Below, in pieces: positions 12,031 to 23,440 of a stretch of DNA of 64,000 nucleotides. Made by a program: the position numbers and the translations under genes. The stretch lies in NCBI GenBank assembly GCA_037102815.1, contig BTPP01000006.1, forward strand, positions 682,001-746,000. Direction: 5' to 3'. The stretch comes from Neurospora intermedia (taxonomy: Eukaryota > Ascomycota > Sordariomycetes > Sordariales > Sordariaceae). Numbering within the stretch: the stretch's first letter is position 1; the number at the start of each line of letters is the position of its first letter. Below the pieces are notes generated by a model that had not been told where the DNA came from, made no database searches, and saw nothing but the letters and a program-made list of their open reading frames with translations.

Positions 12031-13041
12031 TCACCGGTAAGTTGTAGGGGTGAGCCTTCTCAATGCAAAGAAGGAGTAAAGTCCCCCGAAAATGGCACCA
12101 CCAAGGTGCGCCCCGTGTCCAATCTTTGAGCTTTCATCGTTCAGCATCCACATATCGTAGGCAAAGCTGATCAAAGGTACCGTCCACAACTGCAGCGTCA
12201 GCGGCATCGGCAGCATTCCAGCGAACTTTTGCACCTGAGTATATGGAAAGACCACAGCCACAGCGACGCTCAATCCGCTCACGATACCGCTCGCCCCCAA
12301 GCCGTAACGGGTCATGATGACTCCTCGCCGACGGCTCTGGCGATCTCTTTTCAACTTGTGTGTGAAATGCCACAGCTGTGCCACGGACCCAGCGACGGCA
12401 GAGCCCAGGCAGACGCAAAGAAGCTGGCCGTTGGACAGACCTCTGTTGATCCCGATGGTGGCTACGCTGATGAAGGTGGTCAGATTCTTGACAATGTGGT
12501 CGAGATCCTGGTGCGAGACAGCCCCGCCGAAAATGGTCCACCAACGGCCCTGGGCAGTGTTATCAAGAGAGATGGTGAAGTGGCGGCGAAGGGTCTGCAA
12601 GTGATTGGCCTCATTCTGAAGGCTAAGAAAGGATCCAGATCGTCCCGAGCTCGCGCCTCCCTGATCCCTATTGAGATCGTGGATGGTCCTTACGTTACTG
12701 CCCAGACCTCTACTGCTTCTACCACTCCTCGCTTGCCGTTGCTGTTTTGTTTGGAAAGAGGAAATGAGCCTGGAAGGGAGGTCGAGAAGTGAAGGGTATC
12801 GCCAGATGGCGAAGACGGCCGCGTTGACGCCGCAGAAAAGGTAGACAAACCAGCCCTTTTTGAAGTTGCTGATCAGATACCTGCCGAGATAAGGACTTTG
12901 CTGCCATCTCACGTCGAAAACGACATGGGGGAAGAACTCGAATGGATAGTGGGCGAATACTTTGTCGGCGTGTTGAGAAGCCACCTCCGAAAGCAGGGCG
13001 CGCAGTTCGTTCATGGGCAGCACAGGGGCTGTATATTCCAT
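12031..13041 (-). CDS. Rhomboid-family intramembrane serine protease
   Basis: Predicted multi-pass membrane protease resembling mitochondrial Pcp1/PARL-type rhomboids. It shows a membrane segment GWFVYLFCGVNAAVFAIW, the loop-1 signature GRWWTIFGGAVSHQDLDHIV with the H-x4-H-x3-N helix-2 motif (HQDLDHIVKN), the catalytic serine motif GLGASGIVSGLSV, and the catalytic histidine in GHGAHLGGAIFGGLYSFF. A basic, Ser/Arg-rich linker of about 70 residues separates helix 1 from the catalytic core. The C-terminus is ALRRLTPTTYR. The start is uncertain: the frame is open upstream of the ATG at 13041, with another ATG at 13332, and a further ATG lies at 13014. A mitochondrial presequence could be encoded by that extension or by an unseen exon. 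From 13041 the protein has 336 aa and no intron is needed. Catalytic residues look intact. Confidence 0.82.
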   Translation of the reverse strand: MEYTAPVLPMNELRALLSEVASQHADKVFAHYPFEFFPHVVFDVRWQQSPYLGRYLISNFKKGWFVYLFCGVNAAVFAIWRYPSLLDLPSRLISSFQTKQQRQARSGRSSRGLGSNVRTIHDLNRDQGGASSGRSGSFLSLQNEANHLQTLRRHFTISLDNTAQGRWWTIFGGAVSHQDLDHIVKNLTTFISVATIGINRGLSNGQLLCVCLGSAVAGSVAQLWHFTHKLKRDRQSRRRGVIMTRYGLGASGIVSGLSVAVAVVFPYTQVQKFAGMLPMPLTLQLWTVPLISFAYDMWMLNDESSKIGHGAHLGGAIFGGLYSFFALRRLTPTTYR

Positions 13042-13925
13042 GACAAAGACCTTGAGTAAGAATAAGGTTGAGTGGCAAGGGGCTGAAGTGTATGCCGCCG
13101 TTGTCGCTCCGGGCGTTATGTCGAGCGATGATGGGCAAGTGCCGATTCGGGGTTTCTTCTTGACCAAGTGCAGAACCAACGAACCAAAGCGCCAACAAAC
13201 GAAGGGATGACCTGAGTGAGGCTGCAGGGAGCTCGAATACCCGACCTCGGCGAGGACTCGTTCGCAAGAGATGGATGCCTTTTTGGAGTAAAGCAGAGTT
13301 GGTTTAGATTCCGACGGTTTCGTGTGCGGCATACTTCCCGATGGGGGCACGTCGTTGGTTGCTGCTTTAATGTTGCATTGCTCTCTCCGACACAGATTTG
13401 CCTGCCGCCATCCTCCCGAACCAAAACACACGACTCGAACGACAGGGGGGTTATCGCGCTTGACACCGCCGAAGCATCATGTTTTCTATGTTGCAGAATA
13501 CTTGGACTACTTGGAATGTTTGACAGAACCACCCACGATGTGAAAGGGAAAAAGACCAACAACGCCATGATGGGCAGGCACGGTTCATCTCATCTGATTT
13601 CATTCGGCCGTGGCCCAATACGCTTCGTAAGCGCATTCTCCTTTGTTGGTCTCCCCTCCGCCTCCTCCGTCCGTATCCCTTTACGATAATGCGCCTTGAT
13701 CACAGGCCGTCCCTTTGTCCAGAGGCTTCTCTGATCAATTGAGCTTTCAGTTCCGGATATGACACGACAAATGACAAATGGCGGTTATAACCCCATTCTT
13801 CTTCACTCTTCCTATGCGTTTCCGTGGTGCATCGATAAAGCCATTTTGAAGATGACATGCACCCGGTTACACACTTGATTGCTGGTCCTATCTGATCAGA
13901 GGCGAAATATTTTATCGTTCTGTAT
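13042..13925. other. Intergenic between divergent genes
   Basis: Upstream region of the rhomboid gene (-) and of the TPR-like gene (+). The minus frame stays open to 13332 and beyond and may encode an N-terminal extension of the rhomboid. Nothing else is supported. Confidence 0.4.
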
Positions 13926-14711
13926 ATGTTACTCCGCCAAGCCCCTGGAATGGCGCACCTACAAGGTGGATCAGTGTCCAGAGGTTCTGCCGCCGCTAGG
14001 ATCGAATCAACCAGAGCTATCAACAAGTCCCTTATTCGCTGCAAGATCCTTCTCGAGTGTGGGAGCACTGCTGACTTCACCTATGACCACTGCATCTCAC
14101 AATGGCAAGGGGAACAGTGCCCGAGGCCTGCCGCTTCGGTCCTGTCCGGCTCTAGAGTAAGGGCAGCCACAGCTCTCTCCCACGCCGATCACGCCCTCGA
14201 CCTCGCTTCGTACTACGACCAACCCCAGCTGGTTGCAAAATCTCAGCTCTTCCGCGGCCACTGTTTCCGCCGAATGGCCCAATGGGACAAGGCATACTGG
14301 TGTTACGTTCGCGCGGCAAGCGTGCGCGAGTTCGCGGCCGAAAAGGGGCCAGAAGGACTAGAGGCTTCAACGAAAGAGTGCCAGAGGAGGTTAGGCAGAA
14401 GGAAAGAGAGTCACTACTCCAGCGCTAGCGAGGAGATTAGTAGTGGGTATGGATCAGATGACGTGGTAGTGAGAGAGGACAGAATATCAAGTCATACATT
14501 TGGCTGTCCGGATACCAAGTTGCTTCAGAGGGATAGCACAGGTAATAATGACTGTGAGATGTCATCACGGCAGCGAAGCAGTATGAGGAGGGACTCCATG
14601 TCAACTTGGCCATTTTGGGTAGTTGATGAGTATGGGAGGGGAGTAAGAAAGTTGACAACGCTACCCATTCTAAGATCGGTTGAGGGGAGGAGGATATTTG
14701 GGCGAAACTGA
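13926..14711 (+). CDS. Conserved hypothetical, TPR-like helices
   Basis: Single-exon frame of 261 aa starting at the first ATG, with a second ATG nine codons in. The middle (about residues 75-155) reads as paired amphipathic helices of tetratricopeptide type: ATALSHADHALDLASYYD, QLVAKSQLFRGHCFRRM and AQWDKAYWCYVRAASVREF. A conserved-looking GPEGLEASTKECQRRL follows. The C-terminal third is Ser/Arg-rich, low in order, and ends with a basic tail. I recall similar unnamed proteins in Sordariomycetes but cannot assign a function. It lies on the plus strand downstream of the divergent rhomboid gene. The absence of introns and the local helical periodicity support coding; the exact start is less certain. 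Confidence 0.6.
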   Translation: MLLRQAPGMAHLQGGSVSRGSAAARIESTRAINKSLIRCKILLECGSTADFTYDHCISQWQGEQCPRPAASVLSGSRVRAATALSHADHALDLASYYDQPQLVAKSQLFRGHCFRRMAQWDKAYWCYVRAASVREFAAEKGPEGLEASTKECQRRLGRRKESHYSSASEEISSGYGSDDVVVREDRISSHTFGCPDTKLLQRDSTGNNDCEMSSRQRSSMRRDSMSTWPFWVVDEYGRGVRKLTTLPILRSVEGRRIFGRN

Positions 14712-15224
14712 TGAATTGTACCATCCTAGTCACCCTCTATAGTCTGAAAGACATTGGGACCACGTCTTTCTCGTCACCAGACCATCGTGATCTCCTCTCC
14801 CTTCCCAATATTAATTCTTGATGTTGGCTTAGATCTAATAGACCACATCTCGAATTCACCCATAGACAGTTGGAAGAACTAGGCTTCCACGGAGCATTGC
14901 ACAAACGGAATGGTCATTTATTGCAAACTGCCTAAGAAGTCGTCCTGATTAGTAAAGTGACGACCCATCATACGGAGAACACCAAGAAGATTAAGAAGAA
15001 TTCAGCAATCAATAATTCATGCACAGAGCGCTCCGTCCTCTCAACAAGCTTTGGTTTACATAAGTGGGGAAGCAGCGAGCATGTCCCTTTTCAAAACCAT
15101 TTTTCTCACGATCCCTTGGAAAAACAGATTTTTCAGAGTGCCGCTCCATATCTGGGAAAGAACACGTGAGTGAAACACCACTGCAACTGCTCTCGACACC
15201 AATGTAAAGGATCTACAGAAGTTG
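14712..15224. other. Intergenic, nothing recognised
   Basis: About 500 bp, A/T-rich in places, between two plus-strand gene candidates. It probably holds the 3' untranslated region of the TPR-like gene and a promoter; no motif was recognised. Confidence 0.4.
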
Positions 15225-16077
15225 ATGGGGAAGGAAGAGGACAAGGGAACACACTCACTTGACCTAGATAGAGGTATGGACAACAATGATCAGCATAGAC
15301 GTGGTGACAGCATATCATGTAATTACCCAATTCAAGGCATTGCTGGTAACGTCTCCGGCTTTGTGAGCCTCCGCTCAAGACAAGGTTCAGAAGCCGCCGA
15401 TGAGACCCCAACGGCTATGAGTTTCAAGGAGATGATGAACTGCTATTTTGCTCGGGTCAAGAGCAAAAACACCGCTAAAAACGACGCCGCTTTGCCCACA
15501 ACTACATTGAGAGATCTATCGGAGGAACAGTGCAAGTTACAAAGGAGGGAGCAACGAGAAAGCGGTGAGGTATTCGGACCAGGTGCAATAGGTACTTTCT
15601 TCCGGATTGAGCCGCTCTTCCTTCTTCTCTACGAACCAGAGTGCCTTGCAGCACCAACATGATTACAGCGAAGTTTGTTGTACCTGCGACAACAAATCGA
15701 GGCAAGAAGACGGCCAAGGTAAACCCACCGAATCGGAGTGTGAGCCTTGGTGGTGGGTAATGCAGACAGGATTTTACTCCCTGGTCTACTGCGTTTACGA
15801 CTTTGCGACTGCTGTACAGTATGGCTCTCAGCTTCCTAGACGTCATGTTTCACATATCAACGGTGGTCATGGCAGTATTATCATGTTCACCACTTGTTGG
15901 CAGTTCTTTAGGTGCATCTTGGGCATAACGTACCTGGGCAGCTGGCTGTCTTCTGAGGCAGCCAGGTTGGCAATCGGTGAGATGGTGGTCTTTATGGATC
16001 GTGATGCGGCTCGGTCGATGTTTAGGAAGATGGAACAGGAGTTCTGGAAGGGCTACGAGGCTGTAGTTACCTATTGA
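15225..16077 (+). CDS. Possible spliced hypothetical protein
   Basis: Two plus-strand frames can be joined. Exon 1, 15225-15569, ends GAG|GTATTC. Exon 2, 15640-16077, follows an ACCAG acceptor. The 70-nt intron is phase 0 and the product would have 260 aa. Exon 1 contains a plausible helical stretch (SFKEMMNCYFARVKSKN then DLSEEQCKLQRREQRESGE). Exon 2 has an aromatic, weakly hydrophobic segment (MQTGFYSLVYCVYDFATAV) and a charged C-terminal helix ending in FWKGYEAVVTY. No family is recognised and the donor is weak. An antisense frame of 114 codons overlaps and is judged a shadow. Confidence 0.35.
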
Positions 16078-19000
16078 TCACTGATCTAGCGTTGATCGTC
16101 GGGAAAATGGGAGCCTGGGGAAGCAAAGCTTGACAGAACTGAACTGGTGTCCAAAGGCCACCATGATTCACATCGAATGTCCATTCCCGGCCCTAGGCAT
16201 AAGAGTCCCATCTCATGTTTTGCGTACCTTCAGGATCCCATACTTGTAACTCAATTAGAATGCGAGAGCACATTTTTCACAGATCTCAGGGAACAGTTGA
16301 GGGTTGGCTATGGGTTTTCCCTAGACGTCTCACATCCTTCTTGGGCATGGGTTTTTGATTTGAATTACTTACTAACTTTGAATGGGGCGCAAAACTCCAG
16401 AGACTTGTGAAGTGACAAACCTACATCTCAGTTAATGTAATTACCAGGTACCTACCTACCTAGATATGTTAGCATATCGGTGGCTTTTCTGAGCTCCGGC
16501 TGCTTCCACGCGTCTCTCTGTTTCTCACTGGCTGATGCAATCAGCAAGTTAGCTTTCCGCAATCAAGACGGTCAGGCCACAGGCTTGATGTCGATACGAA
16601 GTGTTGCTCATGGAGTCTGTTTGATTTCCTACTTGGTTTATGATACTTGAAGTTCCGGAAGGGAATATGAGTAAGTGCTGACAGATGAGCGCAGCCATGT
16701 TATGAAGCAGAAGAAGGCAGGTGATGTCCGACGGCCAAACAAGAAGGGGATCCGCCGGTCAGTAAACATGGTCCCTCTGCGTTATGCGGTGGCCTCGATG
16801 CCAGGATTGCTTGGCGGCTGGCATCAAACTAAGCAGTGACAGTCATCTTATTTTGCTGGGAGACTATTTGTAAAGCTGAAAGGAACTGAATGGGAGACCG
16901 GTGTCTCGAGAAAGTGTCGCATGCGTCGGTACCTACGCATCTCTCTACACTACCGAGGATTGAGCGGGGTGGCAGGGCGGGACCACAGACTGATAGTGAG
17001 GCAAATGTAATCCTGCACTTGGTCTTGGATGTGAAAGACGCACCTCGGTCAGGCAGTGCCTTCGTCATGGGCCAGAAAGGGAAGTTAACAGAGGAGAGGC
17101 CCAGATACGGGGGAAGGAAGACTGAAGGATGAAAAGCCATTTTGGATGAAACCTATCATCCAAACAATCGAGGACAACCCCCACCCCCAGGCCACCCCAG
17201 CCGAGGTTGCACCTTCGGCGAGGATGCTTGCGCGATTCCAAATGGAGCAAGTGCTTCTGACTGCCGCTGAAGCACGCAGAGTGTGATCCATGATCCACGT
17301 AAACCACGAATTCCATCGTTGTCAAAGCATGTGAAAATAAGAAACAGAAACCTTCCTTTTTCATTCTCAGTCTCACCTTCCAGCCCGCTCACCCTGCGTA
17401 CCTACTCGAAGCCGTCCGAAACCGCGGGATTGCTCACTGCAGGAGAAGGTTATGCGAGATAGGCCAGCCTGCAGTGTGCTTCTACATGCCGTCGTACCGC
17501 CGTCTCCAAGGAATCGAGCTGCTGGTCTGGTGCTGAGATCCCACTTCTTGAGGACTCCGCTAAGAAGGATTGAAGGAGGCAATGTAACCGCGCAGTTCGT
17601 CACCGTCGGACTTCTTTCCGCAAACCATCAGGCCCTTGACGGACACCTTCACTGATTCCACCCCGTTGGCAACTTGTGATACGTGGTATTCAGCTAGGCA
17701 GGTAGTAGTGATCCTCCATAACCGGAACCCGCGCTTTGGGGGTACGAGATCGAGTACTGCAGAGTACTTGTTAGGATGACATGGTCCTTGGCGTAGTCGT
17801 GGGTGGGGAGGAGAGATCATGAACCAGCCAGCAGTGTTCATACTTCACCACGGCACGGCTATGGCGTGCGTGAGGGTCTTGACGACGATCATATCTGTCA
17901 GAACAAGTGAGATCGCGCGGACTCAAATTGTACCTGATCACAGCGGCAACGAAATATGCACTGTGCGGGTACCTCATTCTTGCGCCCAGAATTATGACGC
18001 CAAACGTTCCAAGCATCGAGTACCACACGATTTAACGTCCATCCATTTCGAACAAGCGGTTTTCCACCACCTTGCTATACACGCCTTCCATCACATTAAT
18101 GAAGGTCATCAGGAAACAGTACCAAGGCCCAACCTCCAGGGTCAAACTGCTGTACCCAAGCGTTATATGCCGTCTAAGATCTTCATCTCATTCGTCGACT
18201 GTTTACAGCCCTATCCTAGTATCTCTCAAATCACCCCGTTTCGAATTGGCAACCTCTTGTTTCCCCTGCGTATCGAATATCGAGCCTAAAGGCTATAACA
18301 TATCAAGTGGCTTGGTCGTTATACCTGAGATCCAGTTATAGGCCGTTGATGTCTACCAGTAGACTAGTACTAAGGCTTTCCTTGCCGACCGGCTTACCTA
18401 TCTGCCTACCTACTGTTTGGGGTGCATCATTCACTCTTCCACTTCCACTTGACCGCTAACATCGGACTTCACAGTTACTTGTATACCTCATGCTTGCGGG
18501 ACATTCCTTTTGACAGGCTTGATATAATTTTGTGGGGTTTTCGGCTATGCACTCGCCATATCTTCGCTACCACCCAAGGTACCGTGCCTTCACGTGGGCT
18601 ATCAAGCTCCATGCCAATAAAAGCTGCAGGTTGAGGACTGTCGTGGCTGTTGTGGAGGTTGATCAAATGTTGCATCTCGTACAAGGTCATTGGGAAATGG
18701 CTTGCTTCCTGATACTCACCTATCTGGTCGTCCTTATCCCTGAGTAAGGCAGACGCTGCTCCGTCTCAACATCGAGCCCCCATTGCCTTTTGGAGCCCGG
18801 CCATCTTGTACCACAGAGGTGCACTTCCAAACTCCCACTGCCGAGGAGAATGGACTATCCATGATATTGGCTGACAAGTCACACCAAGAAGGTGCAAATC
18901 TCAACTTTTTAGAAGAGGTTCTGTTGCCTTCAAAGCCATTTTGTGCTTAGATTACGTGCATTTGTGGGGTAAATAAGGTTGAGAAGCCATGTCAAGCCGA

Positions 19001-20096
19001 CCAAACCCTGAGGGCGAGAAGATGGGTTTTTACCCGCCTCTCCATATCTCTCACGGTCAGGCGGTACTCGTCCATCTCCTTTGATTATATACCGCGCTTT
19101 ATCCAGATTACAAATGCTACCCTTCCAGCATCCGTAGACGTGGGTTGTCCTGCTCGACCTTCCAAGCGTTCCACAATGGTCACCACTCTCACAAGTCGTC
19201 CGTACACTACCTACCCTGTTCGGTCAGTCAAGTGTTGGTTACATGTATTCTGCCAGGCTGACAGTATCTTCGCTCAGTATCACCCTCAGTCCAAGTTAGG
19301 AAGCAGGCAAAACCACAAAACCCTCGGGAAATGGCGCCGCACGATCGACTTTCCACGCGTACCCGGCAGATCCAGCCACATCCCTCTGGGTCCTGCATCC
19401 AGGCACAGAACGTGCTTCTGCCCAGACTATGCAGAAAAGACCTTGCGAGACGTGCAGTTTTACTGCTGTTAGTCTTTCCTTGGGCAATGCTCCATGCTTG
19501 GACCCAGTTTAGAGAGGGTAGCTCCTAGTTATGTCGACCGGCAATTCTAATCCCACGTTGGTATTGGGCAACTATACCGGACATGAATCACGCAACGGGT
19601 TCTCACTGCCGTTCTGCCCGTGTTTGCCAGGATTCCGCTTGCTTTCATGCGATGGGCAAGTAATGCACTCGTTATCTCATAGAGGTCTTATACTGACCTA
19701 ATCCTGCTCGCCAGTCCAATCACTTCCCATTTGGTACCACCCCCTGGGGAAGAAAAACAAGTACCTGATCAGGTAAGAGAACACTCGGCGAAGATGTCCC
19801 GAGCGGGTGGGGGAAGGCAACATGGACTAGAGGTACCTATAATTCACAAGACCGAAATATACCCCGGCCGAACTCCTGAAGGTCCAGACTCTTACTCCTC
19901 CCTTCATCCTACAAGCCTTAAAGTGTGCCTTCTTACCTTGTCTCTCATACCTGCCCCTTAGTCCAGTCCAAAAGCTTGGTTTAAGAGGAAGAGGCGCTGC
20001 CTCACTCACCTCTCCCTGAAGATACACTTTGGTTTTGTTCACAGAGCGTCACTCGTCTGACCATCATTTTATGTGAATCTTACCTACGCATTCATA
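16078..20096. other. Gene-poor stretch of 4 kb
   Basis: Frames are all short and mutually overlapping, with no domain or credible splice join. TACCTACC-type short repeats occur near 16448 and 18396. The last few hundred bases form the promoter and leader of the ferric reductase gene. An unrecognised short gene or noncoding RNA cannot be excluded. Confidence 0.4.
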
Positions 20097-22304
20097 ATGC
20101 TCCCACCATCACCTTATATTTCCAGTGGCGGAGGCCACGCCGGGACAGGAGGAGGAGGAGGAGGAGCAACTGCTTCGAGTGACGGAGGCCATGAGAGCCC
20201 TGCCATGCAAGCCTTTTTTGCTATGAGGCAGCGGAAGAACGAGCACATGATGAAGAGGTACGCAGCAGCACTATGTGGCCTAGTTGCTCTCTTCATCGTC
20301 TTCCACTGGACGAGATGGTTTTTTGTTAGAGCAGAAAGATCATGGAAGCCATTGGCTACACTGGGACGTCCCTTTGTTGCCATTGAGAGGTACGTACTGT
20401 ACTCCAACTTTCGAGTTACGGCCTGTACTGAAGGGTTCTGTACTAGGTCCGCAAGGAATCTTCTTGTCCGCAAGGTCCCTGGCTTTCAATCGGCTGGGCA
20501 TGCGCTGCTCGTTACAGCATATGTTGTGGCCAATGTTGCCGTTGGGTTCACGAACGTAGATGCCAGCTCCAAAGCTAACTTTGCCTCCAGGTTTGGCTGG
20601 TAAGTCATTCATGTATTTCCCAAGGCTTTGCCTCAAAGTACTAATGAGACTGTGCGCCAAGGCTGGCTCTATCAAACCTGGGACTCGTCATCTTTCTGGC
20701 ACTCAAAAACACCCCTTTGGCTTTCCTCACTGCCTATTCCTATGAGAGGCTTAACTGTCTCCATCGAATTGCCGGATATACAATGTTCATCTGGATGGTA
20801 CTCCACGCGTCCCTGTATACCACATACTTCAGTGAAGCAGGAATCATCGTTACAAAGTTCCAGGACCGGTCTGAAATTGCGGCTATCGTCGCCGGCTTTT
20901 CCTTCCTGACAGTAGTCCTCTCGGCCACCATCCTCCGGCGAATTCGGTATGAGCTATTCTACGTGGTCCATATTTCGAGCTGGATTCTGGCCATTGTCGC
21001 GCTTGGAATCCATCGATCGGATTTTGCAAAGAAGGGAATCATCGTTATACTTTTGGCAGCTTCCATGTGGGTTCTTGATCGCCTTATCAGGGTTACCAGA
21101 GTTCTATATTACTCCTTGAACAACGAGGCGACATTATATCCTCTTCCTGATGGTGGGACCAAAGTCATATTCAAAAAGACACCCGCCAGGGCGGTAGCAG
21201 GAAAGCATTGCTTTATATGGATACCGGCAGTACGCAAATTCGAAACGCATCCTTTCACGATCCACAAGACGAACTCTGTGGAGTTTACCATTAAGGCACA
21301 AGAGGGCTTCACTCGTGACCTCCACCACCATGCGCTTGCCAACCCAGGTATCAGCGTGAGGGCGTCTCTCGATGGACCTTACGGCACATTTCCGGATCCG
21401 ATGGACTACGACAAAATTGTCCTTATCGCCGGCGGTGGAGGTGCTACTTTCACCTTTGGCCTTGTGGCGAATATTCTTGAGAGATTACATGATGAACCTC
21501 ACAAGAATATCACGTTCATCTGGACTGTGAAGAAACACGGTGAGTCTTGCGCCATACACGATATGACCGTTTCATTCTTGCTCTCATGAAGGATATTTTT
21601 GTCGACTTGAACCATGCCTGTGACGGTTTTTGTCAAGGGAGAGTAACTGACTATTTTGGGTCCGTGATATAGAAAACCTGGCGTGGTTCAAGGAGCACCT
21701 GGAGACAATGAAGAATCACGCACACTCACCGAAGGTCGACGTCTCCATCTACGTGACACGATCACCAGTCGTTTCTCTGCATCACCGCCACTTGCCGCAC
21801 ATTCATGGCCACAGCCTGTTGCACCACGCACAACCGCGCACCTCGGAATCGTCCTCGGGAGGATCTTTACCTCCTCTGTCAGGCGTTAGCGGCCGCAGCG
21901 GCTCCCCAAGTACCGAAAAGGTGCCTCAACTGCCACTACCTACTCATAGTCACCAGCACCGAAACCACACATCATCGGCCCTGTCAGAAAAGGATCTTGA
22001 AGACGGGGGCGGCGGCCTTCCCGTGGTCTCTCACCACGGCAACGCGGCAGACCACAGCACTGGTACCGAATCACATGCTCATCCCCATCGTGCGCACGGT
22101 TACGAGCATGCCATCAGACCCGGCAGACCGGACATGGCCACACTAATCCGCCAGGCCGTCGTCGGTCTCCCTTCGAACCAGCGCGTACTCGTGGCGGCGT
22201 GTGGACCAGACGGGCTCATGCATGTCGTGAGAGATACGACGGCGAGGTTGATACAGAGAGACGGGCCGGGAGTGGAGCTACATTGTGAGCAGTTTGGATG
22301 GTAA
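20097..22304 (+). CDS. Ferric reductase-like transmembrane oxidoreductase
   Basis: FRE/NOX-family flavocytochrome predicted to move electrons from NADPH through FAD and two b-type hemes across the plasma membrane, typically to reduce Fe(III) or Cu(II) before uptake. Exons 20097-20389, 20447-20599, 20662-21539 and 21673-22304 give 651 aa. The first intron is 57 nt, stop-free and in frame; splicing joins IER to SARNLLVRKVPGF. Bis-heme histidines are in H-x13-H pairs: LHRIAGYTMFIWMVLH (about H183/H197) and VHISSWILAIVALGIH (about H252/H266). The FAD motif HPFTI starts at about residue 345, the NADPH glycine loop IAGGGGATFTFG is near 406, and CGPDGL and a C-terminal HCEQFGW close the protein. An insert of about 110 residues (about 478-588) in the nucleotide-binding lobe is rich in histidine. 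The glycine-rich N-terminus has no signal peptide. Start is the ATG at 20097; the upstream in-frame codon is GTG. Confidence 0.92.
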
Positions 22305-23311
22305 ATGATCTGCGAGCCGCTTCAAAGAATTGGCACAAGGAGGTTCGGTCTGGTTATCGTTTTCTTTGCGCGTGGAGAGTTATGATCAGCGATAGTTGGC
22401 AATCACATCGTATATAGCCCGTTCCTCTGCACCCATCATATATGTGAAGCAGGTGTACTTGGGGTATGCGTGCTGTTATCTGTTGTGACCTAGCTGATTT
22501 GTATTTTTGAACGGGTGTAATCGACATGGAACATGGGGAGGGGACGCAGGTACTGCTCGGGGAGTTCTTGTTCATCAACATTCATTGCCCGTGGGAGGGG
22601 GGAGGCTTCTAGTGTACTTCAAGCTAGGGGGGAGTCAAGGTTCATGGAGCCTATCAACCACCCATGAACGACCACAACTCTCGATCTTTCCCAATGCTGT
22701 GACAAAATGTTGACCGAGAAGCTTAGCAATCAGCCCATTGGATGTCGTCCATTCATGTGGGTTTCTGCAGGCCCCTTTTCACTGCGTCGACGTCCGCCAC
22801 GATGAAGTGTCATTCTTACCATTTTCGCATTTTGCTTCTTTGAAGCCGACGTGTTGGCCTCTTCCGGACTTGATGACTGGAATCTAGAACAAACAACTCA
22901 AGTGAAAATTCTTCCGTCACTCCGTGTTGGGGTCGTTAACTGGACAATGTCGATGAAGGAAGCTGGCTGTGATAGGGCAATCAGGATTGGAGGTACCTTG
23001 CTGGCCATCAGCTCCTGCGCAGCTGGCACACACTGTTCGGAAGCTGTGACTGGGCAATCAAAACTGAAAAGACGTTGCCAACATGGATACGCCATCACCA
23101 AGAGGGGAGGGGAAATTTACACGCTGGTGTACTGATGGAAAAGAAAACGGACAGCAGGTGAAAACGAGTTGTCAAGCACTCCTGTCGGTGTACACTGAAT
23201 GATTTTCTGATATATGATGGATGATCTAAATGACTCCTCGAGATGTCCATTATGAACTTGGTGAGTGCACGAATGGCGAGGTGGCTCTTCATCACGTTTT
23301 TGTAGTGTAAG

Positions 23312-23440
23312 TGGTGTGCACCCCTCTGCCGGCATGTAGTGCAAAACGCTAGCGCGGTGAATTGCAAAGTGGCGATAACCTTATTTTCTAGCGTAGTGTA
23401 GTGTGAACAATAAATGGCTGCTTTGTGGTGTAGTGTACGC
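23312..23440. repeat. Degenerate inverted-repeat element, copy A
   Basis: Contains GTGTGCACCCCTCTGCCGGC, then GCTAGCGCGGTGAATTG and AAGTGGCGATA. The same blocks occur near 61500-61660, partly in the opposite orientation (CCGGCAGAGGTGTGCAC and TTAGCGTGGTGAAATTG followed by AAGTGGCGATA). A TAGTGTAC motif sits at 23431. Probably an old nonautonomous transposon relic; ends are not defined. Confidence 0.45.

Noticed and set aside
13200-13265. Possible tRNA-like segment around GCTCGAATACCCGACCTCGG
   Set aside because: A T-arm-like string only; no matching acceptor, D-arm or anticodon stem could be folded around it.
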